Origin: DSBX01 sp046484845
GTDB lineage: Bacteria > Hydrothermota > Tepidihabitantia > Tepidihabitantales > Tepidihabitantaceae
Direction of reading: 5' to 3'
DNA length: 21,475 bases
Assembly: GCA_046484845.1 (NCBI GenBank)
Contig: JAWOIB010000147.1
Location: 1 to 21,475, forward strand
Positions within the stretch are counted from its first letter, which is position 1. Every line of letters begins with the position of its first letter. The position numbers and the translations under genes are program-made. Positions 15,696 through 21,475 of the stretch are shown here, one piece after another. Below the pieces are notes generated by a model, which searched no databases, was not told the origin of the DNA, and was given only the letters and a program-made list of their open reading frames with translations.

Positions 15696-16443
15696 GTTCG
15701 CGGAGCGCCCGCTGCAGCCGGGTGATATCCCGGTGATGGGTCATGTCGAGCTGCAGCGGGGTCACCGAGATGTACCCGGAATAGACCGCCTCGAAATCCG
15801 ACCCGGCCTCCTCCGCGAACGACATCTCGCCGTCGATGGTGTAGGAAATCCCGCCGTCGGGCAGGTTCTCCCGGATGGCCATGTCCTGGTAAATGCGCCG
15901 GCCGAGCGTGGTCACCCGGACTCCACGCACCTCGTCGCCGGCCGGGATGTTCACGTTCAGCAGCGTCTTCGGCGGCAGCAGCCCGTCATCCAGCATCGGC
16001 AGCAGCCGGCGCAGGAACGCCAGCGCCGCCTCCCGGTTGCGGCCGTTCTCCAGGTACGACACCGCCAGCGCCGGCATCCCCAGCATCGCGCCCTCGATCG
16101 CGGCCGCGACCGTGCCCGAGTAGAGCACGTCATCGCCCAGGTTCGGACTGTCGTTGATACCGGACACCACGATATCTACCTTCCTGCGCAGGATGCCGTA
16201 ATGGGCGATAAGCAGGCAGTCGGTCGGGGTGCCGTGCACCGCGTACCAGCGCGGCCGCAGCCGCCAGACCTTGATCGGCTTGCGCAGGCTGAAGGAATGA
16301 CTCGAAGCGCTCTGGTTGACCGCGGGCGCGACCACCCAGCACCGGCCCGCCCCGCGCAGCCCGGCGTGCAGCTCGCGCAGGCCGGCAGCCTCGATGCCGT
16401 CGTCGTTCGACAGCAATATCAGGGGCCGCTGTTTCGCAGTCAC
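15685..16443 (-). CDS. surE: 5'/3'-nucleotidase SurE (survival protein)
   Basis: A 252-residue SurE: metal-dependent phosphatase acting on nucleoside 5'- and 3'-monophosphates in the cytoplasm. The active-site signature ILLSNDDGIEAAGL gives Asp14-Asp15. Ser45 (NQSAS) and Asn97 (SGINDSPNLG) are the other expected metal ligands. YSGTVAAAIEG and the late NVNIP segment are also conserved. The GTG start follows a -10 box at 7 nt with only GAAGG immediately before it, too close to be a working Shine-Dalgarno, so the mRNA should be leaderless. The gene is divergent from the YVTN propeller gene. Read-through into the HD hydrolase is possible, since that promoter overlaps the surE 3' end. Confidence 0.96.
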   Translation of the reverse strand: MTAKQRPLILLSNDDGIEAAGLRELHAGLRGAGRCWVVAPAVNQSASSHSFSLRKPIKVWRLRPRWYAVHGTPTDCLLIAHYGILRRKVDIVVSGINDSPNLGDDVLYSGTVAAAIEGAMLGMPALAVSYLENGRNREAALAFLRRLLPMLDDGLLPPKTLLNVNIPAGDEVRGVRVTTLGRRIYQDMAIRENLPDGGISYTIDGEMSFAEEAGSDFEAVYSGYISVTPLQLDMTHHRDITRLQRALRELDR

Positions 16444-16450
16444 ACCTTCA

Positions 16451-16478
16451 TATATACCGGTCGCCGGGCCGGAGTCAA
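16451..16478 (-). promoter_or_regulatory. surE promoter, predicted leaderless
   Basis: Minus strand: TTGACT (16478-16473), 16-bp spacer, TATATA (16456-16451), then 7 nt to the GTG at 16443. It is divergent from the YVTN promoter, with 14 bp between the two -35 boxes. Confidence 0.75.
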
Positions 16479-16492
16479 ACGCGGCCCGGCGC

Positions 16493-16520
16493 TTGACAAC
16501 CGCCCGAATCGGCCTACAAA
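16493..16520 (+). promoter_or_regulatory. YVTN propeller gene promoter, predicted leaderless
   Basis: TTGACA (16493-16498), 16-bp spacer, TACAAA (16515-16520; a T follows), then 6 nt to the ATG at 16527. No Shine-Dalgarno. Confidence 0.68.
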
Positions 16521-16526
16521 TTAGGT

Positions 16527-17831
16527 ATGAAACTACCGGCGTTGCTGCTTGCCCTGGCGCTCACCGCCCACGCCCAGTACATCGAGGACTTCATCCCGGT
16601 GCCCGTCGAACCCCGGCTGCTCTGCTGGGAGCCGGTCCACGAGATGGTCTACTGCGCCTGCCAGCACGACGGCAAGGTCGCGGTCATCAACGGCGCCGAC
16701 AACCGACTCGAGACCACCCTGACGGTCGGCGCCGGGCCGGCCGCGTTCCTGCTCGACACCGCCGGCGGCCGGCTGTTCGTGGTCAACCGTGGCGGGGCCA
16801 GCCTGTCGGTGATCGACATCGCGGGCCGGGTTGTCAGCCGCACCACGCCGGTGCGGGCCGAGCCGACCGCGGTCGCCCGCAACACCGCCGAGCGCCGGCT
16901 CTACGTCACCAGCCGCGCCGAGGACCGGCTGGTGGTCCTCGACGATTCCAGCTATGCCGAACTCGCCGTGCTGCCGGTCGACGCCAACCCCTCGGGCGTT
17001 TTCTGGAACCCGCTCAACAACCGGGTCTTCGTCGTCTGCGAAGGCTCCGGGACGGTCCAGGTCTACAACGGCCGCAACCACGGGCTCGAAGGCATCGTCC
17101 GGGTCGGGGCGCTACCCGCGAACTGGTGGTGGGACGCCACGGACAACCGGCTCTGGGTGGTCAACAACGGCACCGACAACCTCACGGTCATCGACTGCGC
17201 CGGGCTGTCGGTGGTCGCGACCCTCCCGCTCGGCGGCGGCCCGACGGAACTCGCCTACCACTCCGGCACCCGCCAGCTCTACGTCAGCAACTCCACCTCC
17301 GGCACCATCAGCCGAATCGACGTCGGCGCGGTGGCGGTCGCCGCCACCATCCCGGTCGGCTACCGGCCCGGGGCGATGACGCTCGACTCCGCCAACAACC
17401 GGCTCTGGGTCTGCATCGAAGGCGCCAACCAGGTCAAGGTCCTGTCCTGCCTCAACGACTCGATTCTCGCCGACTTCGACCCCGGCAGCCTGCCGGTCGC
17501 GCTCGCCTGGAACCCGGTCCACAAGCGGGTTTACGTCGCCAACTTCTTCGGCAACACGGTAACCGTCATCAAGGAAGTCACCGGGCTGGCCGAGATACCC
17601 GGTCCGCTCCCGGGCGCGTGGCCCGCCGGCACGCTCATTCTCCGGCGCGGTCGCCCGCTCCGCCTCGCCGACGAAGAAGCGGACCGGCTCTCGCTCCACG
17701 ACGCCGCCGGCCGCCGCCTGGCGCGTCTGCACCCGGGCGCCAACGACCTCGGCCGGCTCGCCCCGGGCGTCCACTTCATCCGGTCTGAACACCCCGGCCG
17801 CCCGCCGACCCGGCTCATCATCACCGAATGA
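16527..17831 (+). CDS. Secreted YVTN-type beta-propeller protein with short C-terminal sorting-like tail
   Basis: A 434-residue exported protein. A signal peptide covers residues 1-16 (MKLPALLLALALTAHA, cleavage expected after AHA). About eight ~42-residue repeats of YVTN style follow, with blade strands such as RLFVVNRGG, LSVIDIAG, RLYVTSRAE, LTVIDCAG, QLYVSNSTS and RVYVANFFGNTVTVI. A seven- or eight-bladed propeller is likely. The tail from about residue 365 (LSLHDAAGRRLARL, LAPGVHFIRSE, TRLIITE) resembles a shortened FlgD/type-A-sorting-like domain. Ligand and function are unknown. The start is fixed by the signal peptide; no ribosome binding site is present. A membrane-protein gene with a similar promoter follows 49 nt after its stop. 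Confidence 0.88.
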   Translation: MKLPALLLALALTAHAQYIEDFIPVPVEPRLLCWEPVHEMVYCACQHDGKVAVINGADNRLETTLTVGAGPAAFLLDTAGGRLFVVNRGGASLSVIDIAGRVVSRTTPVRAEPTAVARNTAERRLYVTSRAEDRLVVLDDSSYAELAVLPVDANPSGVFWNPLNNRVFVVCEGSGTVQVYNGRNHGLEGIVRVGALPANWWWDATDNRLWVVNNGTDNLTVIDCAGLSVVATLPLGGGPTELAYHSGTRQLYVSNSTSGTISRIDVGAVAVAATIPVGYRPGAMTLDSANNRLWVCIEGANQVKVLSCLNDSILADFDPGSLPVALAWNPVHKRVYVANFFGNTVTVIKEVTGLAEIPGPLPGAWPAGTLILRRGRPLRLADEEADRLSLHDAAGRRLARLHPGANDLGRLAPGVHFIRSEHPGRPPTRLIITE

Positions 17832-17847
17832 CCGGGCCGCCCGGCGC

Positions 17848-17875
17848 TTGACTACTCCCCGACGCGGGGCATCAT
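17848..17875 (+). promoter_or_regulatory. Promoter of the six-helix membrane protein gene, predicted leaderless
   Basis: TTGACT (17848-17853), 16-bp spacer, CATCAT (17870-17875, 4/6 match), then 5 nt to the ATG at 17881. The CGCTTGAC-N-AC context is the same as at 16491. The -10 is weak, so confidence is moderate. Confidence 0.5.
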
Positions 17876-17880
17876 TCCCC

Positions 17881-18447
17881 ATGCGACCGGGCCCGCACGA
17901 CACCATTCTGTTCCTGGCCTACCTTGCGGCCGGCCTGCTGGCCGCGGCGGTCGCCGGCTGGCTGACGCTCGGCCCCGTCATCTTCCGTCATTCCGCCTTC
18001 CTGCTCCGCTACCTCGCGGTCGGGTTCTCCGGCGCGCTCATCTACGTCTCGGTCCGCACCCGGGGGGTCCTGCTCGCGCTGGTGATGGTCCTCGTGCTGA
18101 TGGCAGGCAACATCCTGCTCAGCAACCTCTGGACCGGGCCTGCGCTGGCCGAGGCCGCGACCTGGGCGGTGCTGGCCGGCGGCGCGTACCTCGGGGCCGC
18201 CCTGCTCTTCCGAACCCTGCGTCGGGTCCTGCTGGGCAAGTTCCTGTTCATGGCCGCGTTCCTCGCCGCGGCCTACGCGGCCGGCTCGGCGCTGGTCCTG
18301 CTGTTCCGGGGCGTGCCGCCGACAGCCGCGGTCATCTGGCGCCCGGCGCTGGCCGGGCTGCGGCTCGGCGCGCTCTCCGGCTTCCTGTTCGAACTGGTGG
18401 ACTTCATCGGGCTCAAGTTCCTCGAAGCCGATGCCCGCAGAAACTGA
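17881..18447 (+). CDS. Integral membrane protein, about six helices
   Basis: A 188-residue very hydrophobic protein with about six predicted transmembrane helices (near residues 8-31, 37-58, 62-83, 88-110, 118-142 and 158-181) and basic loops such as RTLRRVLLGK. I do not recognise the family. The ATG is preferred over a TTG at 17848 because the latter falls in the probable -35 box and would add an unrelated extension. No Shine-Dalgarno. Its end overlaps the next gene by 17 nt, so the two are co-transcribed. Confidence 0.72.
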   Translation: MRPGPHDTILFLAYLAAGLLAAAVAGWLTLGPVIFRHSAFLLRYLAVGFSGALIYVSVRTRGVLLALVMVLVLMAGNILLSNLWTGPALAEAATWAVLAGGAYLGAALLFRTLRRVLLGKFLFMAAFLAAAYAAGSALVLLFRGVPPTAAVIWRPALAGLRLGALSGFLFELVDFIGLKFLEADARRN

Positions 18448-18970
18448 CCCGCTCGGCCCGGTCCTCGAGCGCCACCTCGCGCGCTACCCCCTGCTCCAGG
18501 CCGCGGACCTCTACAAGCTCATTCACCAGGGCGTATTCGGCCCCGGCCATCTCATCACCGACCCGAGCGCGGCCGGTCGCGCGCTGGCCGACGAACTCAA
18601 GAGCCTCCGCTCCTGCTTCCGGGAAGAAGAACCCACCGAGCCGCTCGACCCGGCCGGCCGGCTCATCCGGGTCCACCTCGCTCCCCTGCTCGGCGTTCCC
18701 GGCGCGGCCGACCGCCTGCTCGAAGCCCTGCTCGCGACCGCGGCCGAGACCGCGGGCAGCGCGGACGAGATGTCCTCGCGGGTGACGGCAGCGCTGGCCT
18801 GGTGTCGCCTGAAACTGCCCGACCGGGCCGGGCCGCTCGCCGCGCTCGCCGCCGAAGCTGCGGCGGCCGGCTGGCCCGCCCGGCACCACTCGGCGGTGTA
18901 CGTCACCGCCTACCACCCGGCCTACCGGGTCGTCAGCGCCGCGCGCTGGCCGGCCGGGCCGGGCCGCTGA
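18431..18970 (+). CDS. Conserved hypothetical protein with LYKLIHQGVFGPGHLI motif
   Basis: A 179-residue, mainly helical, soluble protein. The segment LYKLIHQGVFGPGHLI (residues 27-42) and the C-terminal HHSAVYVTAYHPAYRVV (152-168) look like the conserved ends of a small uncharacterised bacterial family. Their His and Tyr residues may form a site, but no function is known to me. The ATG lies inside the 3' end of the membrane-protein gene (17-nt overlap), with no clear Shine-Dalgarno, suggesting coupling. Its 3' end overlaps the convergent nth gene by 38 bp. Confidence 0.75.
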   Translation: MPAETDPLGPVLERHLARYPLLQAADLYKLIHQGVFGPGHLITDPSAAGRALADELKSLRSCFREEEPTEPLDPAGRLIRVHLAPLLGVPGAADRLLEALLATAAETAGSADEMSSRVTAALAWCRLKLPDRAGPLAALAAEAAAAGWPARHHSAVYVTAYHPAYRVVSAARWPAGPGR

Positions 18971-19619
18971 CCCCTGCCCGCCGGCACCACCGGCTCACCG
19001 GGCAGTCCCCGCAGCGCGGCCGGGTCGGCAGACAGACGGTCTGACCGTGCGCCACCAGCAGTTCGTTCCAGTCCCGCCAGTACCGCCGGGGCAACACCGC
19101 CATCAGCCGCCGCTCGGTCGCCTCCGGCGCGCGCGTCCGCACCAGCCCCATCCGGTTCGACAGCCGGTGCACATGGGTATCCACCGCGATCGCGTCCGCG
19201 CCCCAGACCCGGTTCAGCACGATGTTCGCCACCTTCCGGCCCACCCCGGGCAGTTCCAGCAGCTCCTCCAGCCGGTCCGGCACCCCGCCCCGCCGCACCA
19301 GCTCGCGCGCCAGCCCGGGCAGCAGCCGGGCCTTGGTCCGGTAGAAGCCGACCGGGTAGATCAGCCGCTCCACGCGGTCGGGCGACAGCCGGGTCAGCGC
19401 CGCCGCGTCGGGCGCGACCGCCAGCAGCCGGTCGGTCGCGGCCGCGGTCACCGGGTCCCGGGTCCGGGTCGAAAGCACGGTGGCGACCAGCACCCGGAAC
19501 GGCCCGGACGCCGGCATCAGCTTCACCGGCGCGTCCGACTCGCGGTAACTGCGCCGGAGCGCCCGGACAATCCGGGCCAGCTCGCGCCGGGGGTCGGGAC
19601 GGGTCGGCCTGTCGCTCAC
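18933..19619 (-). CDS. nth: Endonuclease III-type DNA glycosylase/AP lyase
   Basis: A 228-residue helix-hairpin-helix base-excision repair enzyme removing oxidised pyrimidines and cleaving AP sites. The HhH motif LPGVGRKVANIV carries catalytic Lys129; catalytic Asp147 is in VDTHVHRLSNR. A [4Fe-4S] site is visible as C196-x6-C203-x2-C206-x5-C212. The substrate-pocket segment is LSTRTRDPV, the variant common outside the enterobacterial enzyme (which has LSAQATD). The start is GTG with no Shine-Dalgarno, 33 nt after the upstream membrane-protein gene. The basic C-terminal extension (GVSGPARPASARR) overlaps the convergent hypothetical gene. Confidence 0.94.
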   Translation of the reverse strand: MSDRPTRPDPRRELARIVRALRRSYRESDAPVKLMPASGPFRVLVATVLSTRTRDPVTAAATDRLLAVAPDAAALTRLSPDRVERLIYPVGFYRTKARLLPGLARELVRRGGVPDRLEELLELPGVGRKVANIVLNRVWGADAIAVDTHVHRLSNRMGLVRTRAPEATERRLMAVLPRRYWRDWNELLVAHGQTVCLPTRPRCGDCPVSRWCRRAGVSGPARPASARR

Positions 19620-19652
19620 CGGTAGCTGTGACGCGCCGGGGAAGAACCCGGG

Positions 19653-20066
19653 CTAGACGCCGAACAACTTCAGCAGGCCGATGACGCCCATCGTCAGGAT
19701 GAGCACCGACGGCACCATGATCAGCCAGTGCTGGATGCGCATCAGCGGGGCCAGCTCGCCCGGCCGGCGCGAACGGACGAAAGCCACGATGACCGCCAGC
19801 AGCGCCAGCCCGGTCACCGCCAGCGCCAGCGGCCAGTGGGCCGTCAGCTTCACCTCCCGGTCCAGCCCGCGCAGCGCCCCGTTCACCAGCGCCCCCAGCC
19901 CCAGGTTAAGCAGGCAGAGCAGCAGGAAGATGACACTGCCCCTGCGCTGCCGCCGCAGCGGAAAGTCCCAGTCCAGCACCTTGTTCATCCCGACCTGGGC
20001 CACCCGGACTCCCTGCACCATCGTCGCCACCGCCAGCAGCGGATGAATGAAACCATACCAGGGCAT
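19653..20066 (-). CDS. Small four-helix membrane protein with conserved histidines
   Basis: A 137-residue integral membrane protein with four predicted helices, near residues 5-25, 43-65, 77-97 and 112-135. Histidines sit at helix ends (His8 in FIHPLLA, His77 in AHWPLALA, His113 in IQHWLIM). This recalls small cytochrome b561-like or DUF4079-like four-helix proteins, but heme binding is only a suggestion. The start ATG has GAGGAGGG 6 nt upstream. It lies 12 nt after the lipoprotein gene and 33 nt before nth, in an apparent operon. Confidence 0.72.
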   Translation of the reverse strand: MPWYGFIHPLLAVATMVQGVRVAQVGMNKVLDWDFPLRRQRRGSVIFLLLCLLNLGLGALVNGALRGLDREVKLTAHWPLALAVTGLALLAVIVAFVRSRRPGELAPLMRIQHWLIMVPSVLILTMGVIGLLKLFGV

Positions 20067-20078
20067 CTTCGTCCCTCC

Positions 20079-20384
20079 TCAGTGCAGGTCCAGCGCCTCG
20101 ACGCCGGACTCGTCCAGTTCCGGTATCCAGGTCATAATCTCGTAACCCCGCACGAAGCCGTCCTCGCACCGGGCCAGCTCCCGCCAGTCCCCGTCCACCC
20201 GCTTCAACAGCACCGCCGGCTCGCCGGTGTCCTCCGGGTAGCGGATCAGCAAGTAGTTCCGCCAGGCCAGGTACTGGCTCCCGCCCGGGTAGTCCTGCCT
20301 GAACCCGGCCAGCGGGTCGCGCGGGCCGCAGGCCGCCGCCAACAGCAACGCCAGCCCGACCGTCGCCCGGCACAGCACCCGCAT
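20079..20384 (-). CDS. Small putative lipoprotein
   Basis: A 101-residue protein with a lipoprotein signal peptide: a basic N-terminus, Leu/Ala-rich stretch and lipobox LAAAC with Cys19, then GPRDPLAG. The mature part has YLAWRNYLLIRYP and a C-terminal YEIMTWIPELDESG. Family not recognised. The ATG overlaps the stop of the upstream gene (TGATG), showing coupling; an earlier in-frame start nine codons upstream lies inside that gene and would weaken the signal peptide. Probably anchored to a membrane facing the periplasm. Confidence 0.75.
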   Translation of the reverse strand: MRVLCRATVGLALLLAAACGPRDPLAGFRQDYPGGSQYLAWRNYLLIRYPEDTGEPAVLLKRVDGDWRELARCEDGFVRGYEIMTWIPELDESGVEALDLH

Positions 20385-21196
20385 CAATCGACCAGGACTC
20401 CGACCCGGCACCGGGCCAGCTTCTCCAGGAACCGGCTCGAGCCGTGCGCCCGGGCCGCATCCGCGTCCGAAATCACCGCCTCGCAGGGATTCCGCCCCTC
20501 CACCCGGATCGCCCGGACCACCAGCGGGTTCGAGCCGGTCCGGCCGTCCAGCAGCGCCTCGTTACGCGTCCGGTAATACCCGGCCAGCCCCTCGGTGACC
20601 GCCGCCTCCTCGGCCGCGAACGCCGGTCCGTAAACCTCCCGGCCCGCCTCGGTAATCACCCGCGGGAACAACGCCGGCCGGAAATCCAGGCCGCGCGCGT
20701 CCACCAGCAGACCGGTGAAAACCGGCGCGCCGCTGTCCTCGTAAGGCACCAACTCGACGCCGTCCGGCACCTTCCGGTCCTCCGGCCACTCCCGGCCGCA
20801 GCACGGGCAGGCCACCCGGCCCAGCAGCCGCTTCGGACCGGGCACCGGCATCAGCACCTCCAGCACCACACCGGTCAGCGGGAACTCGTAATCGGTCTCC
20901 GACCCGCCGTCGGAAGCGAACCGCACCCCGCCGGGCCGGTACTCCAGCCGCATGCGGGCCAGCCGGCGCGCCTGCCGGTCGTGGACCGCGAGGAAGTCCC
21001 CCACGGTGTAATCCCGGTCGTACGCGGCCGCGGCCAGCACCTGGCGGGCGCGCGCCTGCGCCTGCTCGCCCGGGTCGGTGCCCGGGCTCTTCGAGCCGGG
21101 CATGGTCACCACCACCACGTGGCGGGTGAAATCCAACGAGTCGGCAACGGCCGCCCCGGCCAGGACCGCGAGGAAAAGAACCAGAAAACGCTTCAC
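20384..21196 (-). CDS. Secreted LPP20/FlgT-like protein with CPCC motif
   Basis: A 270-residue exported protein. Signal peptide: VKRFLVLFLAVLAGAAVADS. A segment at about 161-185, TGLLVDARGLDFRPALFPRV and then EAGREVYGP, matches the pattern I associate with LPP20-like and flagellar-assembly FlgT-like surface proteins. Residues 130-133 are CPCC followed by GREWPED, a possible metal or redox site not expected in that family. The C-terminus carries a conserved-looking ISDADAARAHGSSRFLEKLARCRVGVLVD-type end (shown here only by its parts: SDADAAR and CRVGVLVD). The start GTG is chosen for GGAGG 5 nt upstream and the immediate signal peptide; a TTG seven codons earlier lacks both. First gene of a four-gene minus-strand operon. 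Function unknown. Confidence 0.75.
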   Translation of the reverse strand: MKRFLVLFLAVLAGAAVADSLDFTRHVVVVTMPGSKSPGTDPGEQAQARARQVLAAAAYDRDYTVGDFLAVHDRQARRLARMRLEYRPGGVRFASDGGSETDYEFPLTGVVLEVLMPVPGPKRLLGRVACPCCGREWPEDRKVPDGVELVPYEDSGAPVFTGLLVDARGLDFRPALFPRVITEAGREVYGPAFAAEEAAVTEGLAGYYRTRNEALLDGRTGSNPLVVRAIRVEGRNPCEAVISDADAARAHGSSRFLEKLARCRVGVLVD

Positions 21197-21234
21197 AGCA
21201 CCTCCAATGCGCCGCAACCGAGCCCTGCGGCAGG

Positions 21235-21257
21235 AAAAAAAACCGGACGCTCTCCGG
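21235..21257 (-). terminator. Intrinsic terminator of tRNA-Gly
   Basis: Minus strand: CCGGA stem arm, 5-nt loop, TCCGG arm, then eight consecutive T. It starts 10 nt after the tRNA 3' end. This is the only canonical hairpin-plus-T-run terminator I can see in the window. Confidence 0.85.
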
Positions 21258-21266
21258 CGGACCGAA

Positions 21267-21337
21267 AGCGGCCAACGGGAATCGAACCCGTGTAACTGGC
21301 TTGGGAAGCCAGGGCTCTACCTCTGAGCTATGGCCGC
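21267..21337 (-). tRNA. tRNA-Gly (anticodon CCC)
   Basis: A 71-nt cloverleaf: acceptor GCGGCCA/TGGCCGC, D-arm GCTC...GAGC, anticodon stem CTGGC/GCCAG around TTCCCAA, short 4-nt variable loop TTAC as in other bacterial tRNA-Gly, T-arm ACGGG/CCCGT around TTCGATT. Anticodon CCC reads GGG. The discriminator is T and CCA is not encoded. No good consensus promoter is visible in the 138 bases upstream, so it may be processed from a longer transcript. That stretch (21338-21475) is less GC-rich and holds no gene I can support. Confidence 0.95.
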
Positions 21338-21475
21338 AAAACCTGTTTCCCCTCTCACGAAACGCCACCTGCCTGCCCATCTTTAATTTTCCGGCTGCTG
21401 TCTGGTCATGGAATGCAATGATTGCCTGTGTCTGCGGTAATGCAAACCTGTGGAAGCCATCGTCGAAGGCTCCTC

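Noticed and set aside
21338..21475. Possible 3' end of a minus-strand gene at the right edge
   Set aside because: Three short frames are open to the edge, but none gives a recognisable C-terminus and one runs through the tRNA; too little sequence to support a call.

Overview
The window is very GC-rich bacterial chromosome: groES/groEL, a separate glycyl-tRNA synthetase alpha gene, two tRNAs, and consensus sigma70-type promoters. Four secreted or cell-surface proteins end in the same kind of C-terminal beta-sandwich tail (a 'D-x-x-GR ... L-x-PGVYxL ... R-L' pattern, related to FlgD-like/type-A sorting domains). Two of them carry LVIVD or YVTN beta-propeller repeats. This combination is typical of FCB-like candidate phyla such as candidate division WOR-3 (Stahlbacteria). 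That assignment is inference from protein style, not from a marker-gene tree.

Layout. 1-1256: 3' part of a secreted M28 zinc peptidase (+). 1261-5275, all minus: a small beta-barrel-like remnant, a serine hydrolase with its own promoter, and a tRNA-Val / groES / groEL / fmdB-type cluster. 5334-10921, plus: a five-gene run of aldehyde dehydrogenase, XylA-like isomerase, xylulokinase (frameshifted), zinc-ribbon methyltransferase and OsmC protein. The first three look like a sugar-oxidation/isomerisation/phosphorylation module. 10985-14027, minus: a 13-repeat LVIVD propeller protein preceded by a secreted protein broken by an in-frame TGA. 14211-16443, minus: glyQ, an HD-domain hydrolase and surE. 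16527-18970, plus: a YVTN propeller, a six-helix membrane protein and a conserved hypothetical protein. 18933-21196, minus: nth, a four-helix membrane protein, a lipoprotein and an LPP20-like secreted protein. 21267-21337: tRNA-Gly(CCC) with a textbook terminator.

Transcription signals are unusually legible. Eight promoters with a TTGAC[A/C/T] -35 box can be read directly. In four of them (aldehyde dehydrogenase, surE, YVTN propeller, membrane protein) the -10 box ends only 5-8 nt before the start codon and no Shine-Dalgarno is present, so these mRNAs should be leaderless. Genes inside operons or with long leaders mostly keep a Shine-Dalgarno. Two short divergent intergenic regions (95 and 83 bp) consist almost entirely of back-to-back promoters of this kind.

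Two genes are broken by single lesions (xylulokinase frameshift near 8745; in-frame TGA at 13446-13448) although the sequence on both sides is otherwise intact. They are either recent mutations or sequence errors. I see no phage, insertion sequence, CRISPR array or recognisable defence system. No stretch over about 210 bases lacks a gene or RNA.
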